A stretch of 63,178 nt of DNA, taken from the NCBI GenBank assembly GCA_023954855.1, contig JAGSGY010000026.1, positions 1 to 63,178 on the forward strand, read 5' to 3'. The translations under genes were made by a program, and so were the position numbers. The DNA comes from Pseudomonadota bacterium. GTDB taxonomy: Bacteria; Myxococcota_A; UBA796; GCA-2862545. Below, in pieces: positions 34,640 through 45,542 of this stretch; the stretch's first letter is position 1, and the number at the start of each line of letters is the position of its first letter. Below the pieces are notes generated by a model, which saw nothing but the letters and a program-made list of their open reading frames with translations, was not told where the DNA came from and searched no databases.

Positions 34640-35062
34640 CTACAGCTTTGCGAGCCAACCCTTGGTCGGGACGGCATAGCGGCCCGGCCCCATCAACGCC
34701 GAGGCCAGCGCACCCGCTGCGTAGAACACGTGCAGCTCGAGGGCGTACTCGCCGTGGCTTCCGAGCGAGAACAGGTCACCGGAGTGCAGCATGTAGACGG
34801 CCACGAGCATGGTGAAGATGATCGCCGCAGCGGCGCTTCGCGTGGCCACTCCGAGCATCAGGAGCACCGGCCCCACCACTTCGCCGACGTAGACCCCGGG
34901 GGCCAGAAATCCTGGGAGGCCATTCTTGGCGAGGGCGCCGGGGAGCCAGTCGATGCCTCCCATGAGCTTATCGACGCCGTGAAACAGCATCAGACCGCCC
35001 ACGGTGAGGCGTAGGAGCAGTGCGCCGGCGTCACGCTCTGCGGGGGTTCTGTTCGTCGTCAT
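34640..35062 (-). CDS. DoxX-family membrane protein
   Basis: The 140-residue integral membrane protein has four hydrophobic helices. The family start is visible as LLLRLTVGGLMLFHGVDKLMGG, with VGEVVGPVLLMLGVATR and the C-terminal ELHVFYAAGALASALMGPGRYA. ATG 35062, preceded by GGAGAAGCC, is chosen over a longer frame to 35383 that crosses non-conserved sequence. DoxX proteins are often linked to redox or thiol stress in membranes; nothing here fixes the role. Confidence 0.9.
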   Translation of the reverse strand: MTTNRTPAERDAGALLLRLTVGGLMLFHGVDKLMGGIDWLPGALAKNGLPGFLAPGVYVGEVVGPVLLMLGVATRSAAAAIIFTMLVAVYMLHSGDLFSLGSHGEYALELHVFYAAGALASALMGPGRYAVPTKGWLAKL

Positions 35063-35144
35063 GGCTTCTCCGAAGGGCCAGATACTCTGCCGCGCCGCCA
35101 CAGATCGGCTGATCGACAATCGATGACGACCTGACGAGCGACCC

Positions 35145-35630
35145 CTAGTGGTCGAGGTGAGCCGATTCGCAACCCAGAGCGTAGGGGTCGCCAGATGGCT
35201 CGTTGACGCCGTTGAAGTCGACCCACAGCGTGTGGTGCTCGACCATGAGCCGGTAGTAGCCTTCGCGGCACGGAGCGTAGGCGTCTTGCTTTCGTGTCGC
35301 AGCGTGCCCGGGTTCCCCGGCGATGCACTCAATGTCGAGCGTGCAGACGAGTTCTCCGTCGTCCCACAGCTCGGTGTAGCCAATCACTCCGCCGTCACGG
35401 GCGCGTTCGTCGAGCACCAGGACCTGCCATGCCGTGATGCTCGGCGGACTCGGAGGCTCGCCTTCCCAGCGACCTGCCAGCTCTTGGAAGTTGCAGCGCG
35501 GCTCGAGATCCATCTGCATCGAACGTGAACCGCCAGTATCGCCCGTGTCGAGGCTCTCAGGGCTGCAGGCTGCCGCCCAGATTGCCGTAGCAACCAGGAG
35601 CTTTGGTGGCGTGCTCCACCGGGTTTTCAT
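35145..35630 (-). CDS. Hypothetical small lipoprotein with DTG motif
   Basis: The 161-residue protein has a signal peptide ending in AAAC, followed by SPESLDTGDTGGS, a short DTG repeat like those at the mature start of the three trypsin-like proteins further on. The main domain (FQELAGRWEGE, AWQVLVLDE, GVIGYTELWDDGELVCTLDIE, YRLMVEHHTLWVDFNGV) is a beta-rich fold that resembles a small lipocalin-like barrel, but no family was recognised. It has four Cys that may form disulfides. No clear ribosome site was seen before ATG 35630 or the TTG two codons earlier. Confidence 0.75.
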   Translation of the reverse strand: MKTRWSTPPKLLVATAIWAAACSPESLDTGDTGGSRSMQMDLEPRCNFQELAGRWEGEPPSPPSITAWQVLVLDERARDGGVIGYTELWDDGELVCTLDIECIAGEPGHAATRKQDAYAPCREGYYRLMVEHHTLWVDFNGVNEPSGDPYALGCESAHLDH

Positions 35631-35755
35631 GGACAAGACCCAAGCATGGGGCAGTAGAACATCTCCGTGCGTGGAACTCTGGAGATCTGTTCTGAATGGT
35701 CCATTTTGGCGGATTGACCAGCGTCATCCGAAGTTGCAGAGGGGAGCGCGAAGAC

Positions 35756-35875
35756 TCAGCAGGTGAGGGCGAGCATCACCACCGGAACCATCATCAACAC
35801 GATGGCGAAGATCATGAAGGCCGTTTTGGCCGTCGACCCACTCTCAGTTGGCTCTGTCTCTTCGTCGTCGGCCAT
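35756..35875 (-). CDS. Small single-helix membrane protein (39 aa)
   Basis: ATG 35875 with GGGGAAG 4 bases ahead opens a 39-residue protein. It has an acidic Thr/Ser-rich head (DDEETEPTESG) and one hydrophobic helix rich in Met and Val (FMIFAIVLMMVPVVMLAL). It ends in Cys. It lies 56 bases after the Asp-ladder hydrolase on the same strand and may share its transcript. Codon use is in keeping with the region. It is short, so the call rests on the ribosome site, the clean topology and the lack of any overlapping gene. Confidence 0.6.
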   Translation of the reverse strand: MADDEETEPTESGSTAKTAFMIFAIVLMMVPVVMLALTC

Positions 35876-35931
35876 CGTCTTCCCCGGAGCGGCTCCTAAC
35901 CCGAGGTCGACAATGGCGGACGCGAACTGGC

Positions 35932-38055
<2,124 letters not shown>

Positions 38056-38105
38056 CAGAACTCCAGAACAGAAGAAAAAAAAGCTTCGAACTGGTAGGCC
38101 GGGGC

Positions 38106-38136
38106 GTGTGCTTCTGCGTGTTTCGGAGTGTTTCGG
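38106..38136. promoter_or_regulatory. Direct repeats in the hydrolase/regulator intergenic region
   Basis: GTGTTTCGG occurs at 38118-38126 and again at 38128-38136 (10-base period), with a looser GTGTGCTTC at 38106. OmpR/SARP-type winged helices usually bind direct repeats about 10-11 bases apart, and the adjacent gene encodes such a domain. It is a candidate operator only. Confidence 0.35.
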
Positions 38137-38192
38137 CTTGCTGAGGTGTGCGTGTCGACGTGCTTTCCGGCGGCCCAGTTGTATGCTGCGCC

Positions 38193-40604
38193 ATGCTGAA
38201 GATCGGCGAGCGCAGAGTCGACCCGCGAACGGGTGAGGTGCAGGGTCCCGAGGCTGGCGTCAGCTTGACCTCGATGGAGCTCGCGCTGCTCGTGTACCTG
38301 CACGAGCGTCCAGGACAGCTGGTGAGCCGGGATGAACTCTACGAGCGAGTGTGGGGCTATGCGCGAAGCGTGCGGTCACGAGCGGCGGATGTCGCCCTCA
38401 CTCGCCTGCGTCGCAAGCTCGAGCCGGAGCCGAGCAAGCCACGGTTCTTCCACACGATTCGTGGAGAGGGCTACCGCTACGATCCGCCCGAGACCGGAGG
38501 GATCCAGGGGTTCTGGGTGGGGCGCGAGAGCTTGCTCGGTGAGCTGTCAGCGCGCACCGACCGGTCACTCATGCTCGTCGGACCCGGAGGTGTCGGCAAG
38601 TCCAGTCTGGTTCGGCGAGTGGTGGGAGAGGCGGCCGCCTGGGTGAAGCTCGACGAGGGGCAGGGGCTGCGCCCGGCACTGGCGCTCGCTCTCGGTCTGC
38701 AGTCTGGGGACGATGCGGCCCTGGCTCTCTCGCTCGAACACCAGCCAGCGCTGATCGTGCTCGACGGCGCCGAGGCGCAGCTCGCAGACGTGCGGGCGCT
38801 GATTGAAGCGCATCCAGACCTTCGCATCTGGGTGACCTCAAGGCATGTCATCGAGGGTCTTGAGAGGGTCTCGGTGCCGCCGCTTGACGCCGAGAGTGCG
38901 GCGCGGTTGTTCACCCATCACGCCGAGCGGATCCGCCAAGGCTCACTGACCGAGCAGGAGCGTGAAGACCTGCCGGAGCTGTTGCGTGCCCTCGACCACA
39001 ACTGCCTCGCCATTGAGCTCGCTGCTGGCCGCTGCGCGTTGCTGAGTGTGGCCGGGTTGTCGAACCGACTGGGCGACCTCTCTGTGCTCTCCGAGGGTCC
39101 GGGTGGCTCGATGGAGGCCGTTCTCGCCACGTCGTGGTCACTGCTCGAGGCCCAGACCTGCGACGCGCTCGAGCGGCTCGCGCAGTTCTCGGGCGAGTTC
39201 ACGGTCGCGGAGGCGGAAGCGGTCGGAGGGCCACTTCCCATCCTCGAGAAGCTGATCGCCACCAGCCTTCTGCGGCAGGCTGGGCCCGACCACCTCGTGC
39301 TGCCGGCGCTGGTTCGACGGCGGGCGCGCACCCGGCTTCCAGGCTCCACGAGCTTTGCGGAGCAGATGGCGAGCTTCGGCGATGAAGGCATGGCGGTTCA
39401 GCTGAGTCCGGACCAGGCCATTCGCAGTCGTGAGCGGCTGCAAGCCCGTCTGCGTGAGCTGGTCCGCGCATCCGAATGGGCCCTCGACCAACAGCGGCCA
39501 GAGCTCTCGGCCCGTTGCGTGATCGGCCTACACTTTGCGAGTCGCAGTGTGGGTCGGGCTGTCGAAGTCGCCCTTGTCGAACGGGTGCTCCAGCTCGAAC
39601 CGTCGGAGCGGCTCTCGGCCTGGTTGCACTACTGCGGCGCGGTCGCCCATCTGCTTGAGCGAAGGGACCCCGGCCGCACGATTGCTCGAGGGGTGGCTGC
39701 ATCGACTTCTTGTGGCGAGAGTGCGGTGCTTGCGCTTCTGAACGGATTGCTCGCGCTGAGCGCCGTGCGTGGAACTGCGGCCAATGAGGAGGGGCTTCTC
39801 GACGAGGCGTTGGCCTCGGCGGTGGCCTCCGGAGTTCCGTGGGTTCAGGCGTCGGCGCACTCCAGCTTCGGCATCTGGCACAGCCGCAACCGTCGCTGGC
39901 CTGCCGCGGATCGAAGCTATGCGAGGGCGCAGCACCTGTTTGAAAAGGTGGGCCACCCGATTGATGTCGCGGTGGTGCTTGCCTCTCGGGCGGTGCTCGA
40001 GTCGAGCCGGGCGCGGACGGGCGCAGCGATCCGATTCGCTCTCGAGGCCGCTCGTCTACAGCGGGAGCACGGCAACACGCTCGGCGAGGCCTACGCCGAG
40101 AACACGGCCGCGGTCGCTCTGATGATGGAAGGCGACTTCGAACGGTCGCGCGAGAGCTTCGAGCGGGCCGGGGACTGCTTTGCACGCGTGGGTGCCACCG
40201 GCCCGTGGCACTTTCTCCAGGCTGGGCGAGGGGAGCTCTCCTTTCGAGAGGGTGCGGTGCACGAGGCGCGCCAGATCTGGGAAACCGCCTACTTCGCGGG
40301 CGTGGATCTGGACTGGGCCGAGCTGGCCGGCATGTCCTTGGCGGGCCTCGCCATGGTCGATGCGCTCGAAGGCGGCGTAGATGAGCAGCAAGAGCGCTTC
40401 GACGAGGCCATTGCCCTGCTCGACACAGCGAACGCCCACAACGGGCGCGGGGTTGCAGAGCTTCGCCGCTGCTTGGCGCAATACCGCACGGGCAGCAGGT
40501 CAGAGGCGCTAGAAGCACTCGCTGCGCTCATCCAGCGACTGCCCGATGTCGAGAAGGGCTTTGGCAGCTGGTACGTCGACGGCATGCGGCCTGTGGAGCG
40601 CTAA
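38193..40604 (+). CDS. OmpR-type winged-helix / STAND ATPase / TPR regulator
   Basis: From ATG 38193 the protein is 803 residues. Residues 1-100 form a winged helix of the OmpR/PhoB type (LTSMELALLVYLHERPG, LYERVWGYARSVRSRAADVALTRLRRKL, FFHTIRGEGYRYDPP). Residues about 127-400 form an AP-ATPase-like module with P-loop GPGGVGKSSL, Walker B ALIVLDG and IWVTSRH. The C-terminal half is alpha-helical with TPR-like repeats (AASTSCGESAVLALLNGLLALS, RSYARAQHLFEKVG, EAYAENTAAVALMMEGDFERSRESFERAGD). This is the AfsR/SARP-like STAND architecture, so it probably switches transcription when a ligand or partner binds the TPR part. It is divergent from the Asp-ladder hydrolase, which may be a target. Confidence 0.9.
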   Translation: MLKIGERRVDPRTGEVQGPEAGVSLTSMELALLVYLHERPGQLVSRDELYERVWGYARSVRSRAADVALTRLRRKLEPEPSKPRFFHTIRGEGYRYDPPETGGIQGFWVGRESLLGELSARTDRSLMLVGPGGVGKSSLVRRVVGEAAAWVKLDEGQGLRPALALALGLQSGDDAALALSLEHQPALIVLDGAEAQLADVRALIEAHPDLRIWVTSRHVIEGLERVSVPPLDAESAARLFTHHAERIRQGSLTEQEREDLPELLRALDHNCLAIELAAGRCALLSVAGLSNRLGDLSVLSEGPGGSMEAVLATSWSLLEAQTCDALERLAQFSGEFTVAEAEAVGGPLPILEKLIATSLLRQAGPDHLVLPALVRRRARTRLPGSTSFAEQMASFGDEGMAVQLSPDQAIRSRERLQARLRELVRASEWALDQQRPELSARCVIGLHFASRSVGRAVEVALVERVLQLEPSERLSAWLHYCGAVAHLLERRDPGRTIARGVAASTSCGESAVLALLNGLLALSAVRGTAANEEGLLDEALASAVASGVPWVQASAHSSFGIWHSRNRRWPAADRSYARAQHLFEKVGHPIDVAVVLASRAVLESSRARTGAAIRFALEAARLQREHGNTLGEAYAENTAAVALMMEGDFERSRESFERAGDCFARVGATGPWHFLQAGRGELSFREGAVHEARQIWETAYFAGVDLDWAELAGMSLAGLAMVDALEGGVDEQQERFDEAIALLDTANAHNGRGVAELRRCLAQYRTGSRSEALEALAALIQRLPDVEKGFGSWYVDGMRPVER

Positions 40605-40730
40605 TCAAAGGTTCCGGATGCCCGAGACGTTTCCTGACGCCCAGGTCCGTTCCGCTGCGATAGCGTGCCCTCGCCACCGCAATCTGGCGTGGCCTCCTTC
40701 ACCCTTCCGACCGTGAGCTTCACCTTGTCT

Positions 40731-41312
40731 ATGCCCACTGCCGATGTCGCCCTCTCCCGCCTAACCGCCGGCAACGCCCGCTTCGTGTCCGACCAGACCC
40801 TCGCCGAGGGACGCGATCAGTCCCGTCGCGCAGAGCTCGTAGGCGGTCAGCAGCCTTGGGCCATCGTTCTATCGTGTGCCGACTCCCGCGTGGCACCCGA
40901 GATCGCCTTCGACACCGGCCTCGGCGAGCTGTTCGTCATCCGCGTGGCTGGCAACGTCGCCAACACGTCCTCGATTGCCAGCATTGAATACGCCGTCGCG
41001 CACATTGGCACCCCGCTGATCGTCGTGCTCGGGCACCAGTCCTGTGGTGCGGTCGGTGCGGCCATCGCCGGTGGAGACAACGGACACAACCTCAATCACT
41101 TGCTCGCCCACCTCGAGCCGGCTCGCGCCGCGAACGAAGGTGCTGCCGTCGACGTGGTGGTGCGCGACAACGCCGCCCGCCAGATCGGTGAGCTGTCCGC
41201 GCGCTCCGCCATCATCCGCGACGCCGTCGCCGGCAAGGGGCTGCAGATCGTCTCGGCCTTCTACAGCCTCGCAGACGGCTCGGTGACCTTCGCATCGGGT
41301 GGCAACAGCTAG
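40731..41312 (+). CDS. Beta-class carbonic anhydrase
   Basis: The zinc enzyme interconverts CO2 and bicarbonate. Zinc ligands are Cys49 of SCADSR, His102 and Cys105 of GHQSCGAV, with the Asp51-Arg53 dyad. The frame is open from GTG 40665, but residues before ATG 40731 (MPTADVALSRLTAGNARFV) are not conserved, so the shorter start is used (193 residues); GTG 40713 is also possible. The supply of bicarbonate could serve carboxylation for fatty acid synthesis, but that is general. The stop lies 11 bases from a convergent gene. Confidence 0.94.
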   Translation: MPTADVALSRLTAGNARFVSDQTLAEGRDQSRRAELVGGQQPWAIVLSCADSRVAPEIAFDTGLGELFVIRVAGNVANTSSIASIEYAVAHIGTPLIVVLGHQSCGAVGAAIAGGDNGHNLNHLLAHLEPARAANEGAAVDVVVRDNAARQIGELSARSAIIRDAVAGKGLQIVSAFYSLADGSVTFASGGNS

Positions 41313-41323
41313 GAGCCGTGCCC

Positions 41324-42376
41324 CTAGAGGCCGAAGAGGTTCAGCACACGGTCGATGACGCCGCTAGACTCGTCGACCGTCCGCTGAGGCGCGCCCGCGG
41401 GGGTCGGAGCAAATAGGCGCCGGCCCGCGCCGGGGTCGGTGGCCACGGCCGTCTTGTTCGCGCGCTCAAAGAGCTGTGGCGCCGGTCGACTGCGGATCTG
41501 ACAGGGGCCCTCGGGCTCGGGACGGTACACGCGCAGCAGCAGGCAGTGCGGGACCTCGACGCGTAGCGCCGGCTCTTGCAAGTCCACCATGGCGGCGAAG
41601 AGCTGCTCCTGAAGCGTCACGGCCTCCGGAGCTTCGCCGATGCCTGCGAGCGCAGCGGCGAAGGCCTTGCTCGGCCGGAAGAACACGTACAGCGAAGCGG
41701 GAATGTTTGCCGGCTGGCCGAAGCGGTCCACGGCCTGACGGGACGGACGAATTCGGCTCTCGATGCTGCCCCATGCGCCAAGCTGCACAGGATCTCCGCC
41801 GTCCGCGACGGAGCGGAATGCCGCGGTGAGGTCGCTGACGGCCTCCACGGGCCGGGCAGTGTGACGCAGAAGATCGACGGCCGACCAAAGCGGGCCTTGG
41901 CTACGGGTGAGCGCCGATGCTGCGCGGGGATAGCGCGCGGCCAAGGTCGCCAAGGGGATGGTGACCGCCGGCCACGGCTGTTCGGCAGGCGCCTTGAGCG
42001 AGTCGCCTTCCGCGGCGGCTGCGACCGCTACGGCCCGTGTGAGGCTCTCGCCCACGTCGGCGGTCATTTCCGCCTTCTCGAGGTCCGCGGCGGTCTGCGG
42101 GTTTCGGGTGAGGGTCTGAACGAAGCTCTCGCCGTGCATGATCCACCACGTCCGCAGCAGGTCGAAGTCACGGGTTGAGCGGGTGCCGAAACACAGGGCG
42201 GCGACCTCGTGGTGGGCTCGGGTACGCAGGCTCTGATCGACCTCGGTGGCCCAGCTGTAGAAGGCCCGCCGCTGTTCGGCCGAGAGCGCCCGCAGCGCTT
42301 GCTCGACGGGTGCGATGACTGGGCCTTCGCCTTCATGTGCCAAGCCCAATGCCGCCAATTGCCAAAATCCCTTCAT
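41324..42376 (-). CDS. Hypothetical protein with DUF4240-like N-terminus
   Basis: ATG 42376 lies 5 bases after GGAGG and is preferred to 42388. The first 110 residues (ALSAEQRRAFYSWATEVD, AALCFGTRSTRDFDLLRTWWIMHGESFVQTLTRNP) follow the outline of the DUF4240 family, which has an F...W..GR..F...L.NPD core. The rest of the 350 residues is helical and then beta, with CQIRSRPAPQLFE near the C-terminus. It has no signal peptide, so it is probably cytosolic. No function is known. Confidence 0.78.
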   Translation of the reverse strand: MKGFWQLAALGLAHEGEGPVIAPVEQALRALSAEQRRAFYSWATEVDQSLRTRAHHEVAALCFGTRSTRDFDLLRTWWIMHGESFVQTLTRNPQTAADLEKAEMTADVGESLTRAVAVAAAAEGDSLKAPAEQPWPAVTIPLATLAARYPRAASALTRSQGPLWSAVDLLRHTARPVEAVSDLTAAFRSVADGGDPVQLGAWGSIESRIRPSRQAVDRFGQPANIPASLYVFFRPSKAFAAALAGIGEAPEAVTLQEQLFAAMVDLQEPALRVEVPHCLLLRVYRPEPEGPCQIRSRPAPQLFERANKTAVATDPGAGRRLFAPTPAGAPQRTVDESSGVIDRVLNLFGL

Positions 42377-42491
42377 GCGGACCTCCATCCTCCGTACCTA
42401 CATCGCCCGCGGGTGTGGCGAGGGTCATGAAATTGTACGTACGGCCATGGGCAGCCGCCGACGTCGGTCTCCGACGGGCTGAGGGCGGGGC

Positions 42492-42749
42492 TCAGGTCCC
42501 GAGAAGGTCCAGCATGCCCTCTTCGTCGATTAGCGCACGCACTTCGTCTCGACGGGACGCAGGGACGAGGGGCCATGCTGCACAGACCTCGGAGCTGCAG
42601 ACAACACCGACGCCACGGACCATCGCTCTCTCCACGATGTCCGGAGGATGGACCTCGGCGAGCACTGCACCGAGTGCGTCGAGGTCGACCCGTCTGCGCT
42701 TGATCAGCACCTGCAGCGCGACGGCAATCCGATCGGCGGTGTCGAGCAT
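42492..42749 (-). CDS. Hypothetical small cytosolic protein
   Basis: ATG 42749 is 4 bases after AGGAG and gives an 85-residue protein; the longer frame to 42833 lacks support. The sequence is amphipathic and helical (LDTADRIAVALQVLIKRRRVDLDALGA..) with CSSEVC near residue 55 and ends MLDLLGT. No family was recognised. It is divergent from the small lipoprotein at 42925. Confidence 0.6.
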   Translation of the reverse strand: MLDTADRIAVALQVLIKRRRVDLDALGAVLAEVHPPDIVERAMVRGVGVVCSSEVCAAWPLVPASRRDEVRALIDEEGMLDLLGT

Positions 42750-42924
42750 GCGGCTCCTGTGTGAGGGCTCCTGGATATCCCCGAAGCGAACGAGAGGCCC
42801 GGCCTGTCGAAGGGAAGGGGAGGCGGCAGCCACGGCCCTACGCGGAGTTCCTCGCCCCTACCGCGGACCCGGAGGACCTTCTCACGAAGCTTTTCAGGGT
42901 GGTAGTCTGGGTGCGGAGTCCGGA

Positions 42925-43377
42925 ATGAACCGATTGTTCCTGTGCCTGTGTTTGTTCGGCTGTCCAACGACCTCGCCGTACCCGGCGACGGAAGGCACCT
43001 TGCCGGGTGAGTGCACAGACGACGCCGACAACGACGCCGATGGGCTCTTCGACTGCAACGATCCCGACTGCTTCGGTGCAGCCGCGTGCCAGCCTTTCCC
43101 GGACTCGGGGGGAAACGGGGGCCTCTCCCAGGAGCAGTTTGTGGAGCAGGCTCAAGGTGAGGTCTGTCGTATTCTCGTAGCCTGCGAGCTCTACGCGGAC
43201 GTCGCGAGCTGCCATGCGAACGCGGAGGATCCCGACTTCACGGATTGCACGTACGACTCTGGGGCAGCCCGAGCTTGCGTGTCAGGCCTGCAGGCCATTG
43301 AAGGCTGCCCTGACCCCTTCATGCTCCCTGCGGCTTGCTCGAGTGTGCACGCGTGCCCGAGCGATACCGGGGGGTAG
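42925..43377 (+). CDS. Hypothetical Cys-rich lipoprotein with Asp-rich motif
   Basis: ATG 42925 begins a signal ending in LFGC (Cys13). Near residues 28-50 is GECTDDADNDADGLFDCNDPDCFG, an Asp/Cys motif like the calcium- or metal-binding repeats seen in many myxobacterial surface proteins. The C-terminal part has eight or more Cys (VCRILVACELYADVASCHA, DCTYDSGAARACVSG) and should be disulfide-rich. No family was recognised. The upstream part of the frame (to 42337) is not conserved-looking and is excluded. Confidence 0.8.
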   Translation: MNRLFLCLCLFGCPTTSPYPATEGTLPGECTDDADNDADGLFDCNDPDCFGAAACQPFPDSGGNGGLSQEQFVEQAQGEVCRILVACELYADVASCHANAEDPDFTDCTYDSGAARACVSGLQAIEGCPDPFMLPAACSSVHACPSDTGG

Positions 43378-43394
43378 GCGGCAGTACCGCCCCC
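43371..43394. terminator. Hairpin between convergent genes
   Basis: GGGG-TA-GGCGG (43371-43381) pairs with CCGCC-CCC (43387-43394) around a five-base loop. It covers the stop of the Cys-rich lipoprotein and abuts that of lipA. It could serve both strands, but neither side has a T tract, so Rho-independent action is doubtful. Confidence 0.4.
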
Positions 43395-44287
43395 TAGGCG
43401 GTCTGCGAGCGCTCGAGGTAGTCGCGAATGAAGTACTCGCCGGCCTTGTAGCTGCTGCGCACCAGGGCGCCGGAAGCGACGTACTTGAAGCCCATCTCGA
43501 GGCCGATGGCCTCCCACGCCGCGAACTGGTCGGGGTGCACGAACTCTTCGATGTCGATGTGCTTCTTGCTCGGCTGCAGGTACTGGCCGATGGTGAGAAA
43601 GTCGCAGTCGACGGCGCGAAGCTCGCGCATGGTCTTCTCGACCTCTTCGGCGGTCTCGCCGAGTCCGACCATGATCGAGGACTTGGTCATGCGGCTGGGG
43701 TCGATCTGCTTGGTGTGTGCGAGCACATCGAGCGAGGTCTTGTAGCCGGCCTTCCGGTCGCGAACGGGGTGCGTGAGGCGCTCGACGGTCTCGATGTTGT
43801 GGGCGAGCACATCGGGCTGGGCGGCGATAACCTTGAGCAGGTGGCCGACGTTGCCGGCGAAGTCCGGGATCAGGACTTCGACGCGGGTCTTCGGGTTCAG
43901 GCGCCGAATCTCGGTGATGCAGGTGGCGAAGTGCTCGGCACCGCCATCTTCGACGTCGTCGCGGTCGACCGAGGTGACGACGACATAGTCGAGGCCCATC
44001 TCGTGAATCGCAGTGGCGACGTTGAGCGGCTCGGACGGATCGAGCGGTGGCGGGCGCTTCATGGTCTTGACTGCGCAGAAGCGGCAGCCGCGGGTGCAGG
44101 TATCGCCCATGACCATGAAGGTCGCAGTACCCCCGCCCCAGCACTCGCCGATGTTCGGGCAGCGCGCCTCTTCGCAGACCGTAGACAGCGACAGCTCGCG
44201 AGCCCGCTCCTTGATCTTGGCGTAGCGCGGTGAGCCTGGCATCTTCACCTTGAGCCAGCTGGGCTTTTGGCGGAGTCGGGGATCCAT
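43394..44287 (-). CDS. lipA: Lipoyl synthase
   Basis: This radical-SAM enzyme inserts two sulfurs into octanoyl groups of 2-oxoacid dehydrogenases and the glycine cleavage H protein. Both Fe-S clusters are visible: the auxiliary cluster C38xxxxC43xxxxxC49 ([13 protein letters not shown]) and the SAM cluster C64xxxC68xxC71. RSSYKAGE provides the C-terminal Ser ligand. AGGAGG lies 5 bases before the ATG. The length of 297 residues is normal. No lipB is next to it in the window. Confidence 0.97.
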   Translation of the reverse strand: MDPRLRQKPSWLKVKMPGSPRYAKIKERARELSLSTVCEEARCPNIGECWGGGTATFMVMGDTCTRGCRFCAVKTMKRPPPLDPSEPLNVATAIHEMGLDYVVVTSVDRDDVEDGGAEHFATCITEIRRLNPKTRVEVLIPDFAGNVGHLLKVIAAQPDVLAHNIETVERLTHPVRDRKAGYKTSLDVLAHTKQIDPSRMTKSSIMVGLGETAEEVEKTMRELRAVDCDFLTIGQYLQPSKKHIDIEEFVHPDQFAAWEAIGLEMGFKYVASGALVRSSYKAGEYFIRDYLERSQTA

Positions 44288-44406
44288 GAGGGCCTCCTGC
44301 GGGAAGGGCCGTGGTCTAACGCAGCAGGGCCCGCCTGTCTTCGGGCTCGCTCTGGGGTTTCCGCTCGGCGGACCGCGCTTAGGTCTCGTGAATCACGGAG
44401 GCCCGC

Positions 44407-45102
44407 TTGTTTCTCGATCCGCTCTACCTCGTCGTCATGGGTATCGGCGCCGTGCTCTCGTTCGGAGCGCAGGCGTGGGTCAAGGCGTCGTTTGCCCGCT
44501 GGAGCCAGGTTCCAACCGGCGGCGGCAAGACTGGGGCCGACGTCGCAAAGGCGATCTTGCGCGCCGAGGGCATCACGAATGTGAGCATCGAGCCCGTGCC
44601 GGGCATGCTCTCGGACCACTACGATCCCCGCAGTAAGACCCTTCGGCTCTCGCCGGATGTGTACGGGGGACGCTCTGTTGCGTCGGCTGGCATTGCGGCG
44701 CATGAGGTGGGCCACGCCCTGCAGGACGCACAAGGCTACCTGCCGATGCGCTTTCGCCAGGCTCTGGTTCCCGTCGCGAACATCGGAACGCAGTTCGGTA
44801 TCTGGATGGTGATTATCGGCGGCTTCATCGGCTTTACGGGTCTCGCCAAGTTCGGCGTGTTGCTGTTTGCCGGCTTCGTCGCATTCACGATCATCACGCT
44901 TCCCGTCGAGCTCGACGCGAGCTGGAGGGCCCGGCGAACGCTCGAAGAGCACCACCTGCTCGATGGCGAGGAACTCTCGGGTGTGACCCGCATGCTCACC
45001 GCCGCCGCCGGGACCTACCTGGCCGCTGCTGCGACCGCGGTGCTCCAGCTGATTTATTGGGCCTACCGCGCCGGTCTGATCGGGGGTCGCCGCCGCGACT
45101 AA
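44407..45102 (+). CDS. Membrane zinc metallopeptidase (YugP-like)
   Basis: The protein is a membrane peptidase of the Zn_peptidase_2/YugP family. It has H99EVGH103 after the YDPRSKTLRLSPDVYGGRSVAS block that is typical of the family, and DASWRARRTLEE, which holds the further ligand region. Hydrophobic helices lie at the N-terminus, at about 125-160 and near 200-220. The start is a TTG at 44407 preceded by GGAGG 5 bases away, giving 231 residues. The substrate is unknown. Confidence 0.92.
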   Translation: MFLDPLYLVVMGIGAVLSFGAQAWVKASFARWSQVPTGGGKTGADVAKAILRAEGITNVSIEPVPGMLSDHYDPRSKTLRLSPDVYGGRSVASAGIAAHEVGHALQDAQGYLPMRFRQALVPVANIGTQFGIWMVIIGGFIGFTGLAKFGVLLFAGFVAFTIITLPVELDASWRARRTLEEHHLLDGEELSGVTRMLTAAAGTYLAAAATAVLQLIYWAYRAGLIGGRRRD

Positions 45103-45199
45103 GGGCGGACAGGTCCTGGCATTCCCGGTCAAGTCTTGTCCCCGGACATTTTCTGGCTTGCTCGCCCGGTATCCCTTTGTGGAGAACAGGGGGGGGCGA

Positions 45200-45529
45200 A
45201 TGCGCACAGGGTCAATTCAGCTGCAGCTCGAACAGGGGGACGTGGCGCTCGGCACATGGTGGTCGGGCCGCGGTCGTGAGGCGACCGGACTGCTTCGTCG
45301 GTACCTGCCGGAGCTGGACCTGACGCCGCGAGATCTCGCGGATTTGATCGACGGGGACGCGGTGCTGTTGGTGGTGCGGGTCAATGCGACGGCACTCGGC
45401 GAAGTCGTGACCGAAGACCAAGTGCGCGTTCGAGCGGCCCATCTTGCACTCACCGCCGTTCCGCGCGGAAGGCGGGTGACCCGACGTCGGGTCAGTCGCG
45501 GAAAGAAGGCGAAGTTCGAGGCTGCGTGA
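45200..45529 (+). CDS. Hypothetical small protein
   Basis: ATG 45200 after a G-rich Shine-Dalgarno (GGGGGGCG) gives 109 residues; an earlier ATG at 45158 has no ribosome site. The sequence is mixed alpha/beta (GSIQLQLEQGDVALGTWWSG, LLRRYLPELDLTPRDLADLIDGD) and ends in a strongly basic tail (RGRRVTRRRVSRGKKAKF) that could bind nucleic acid. No family was recognised. It is 13 bases before the next lipoprotein gene. Confidence 0.65.
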   Translation: MRTGSIQLQLEQGDVALGTWWSGRGREATGLLRRYLPELDLTPRDLADLIDGDAVLLVVRVNATALGEVVTEDQVRVRAAHLALTAVPRGRRVTRRRVSRGKKAKFEAA

Positions 45530-45542
45530 GGATCGGGCTACC

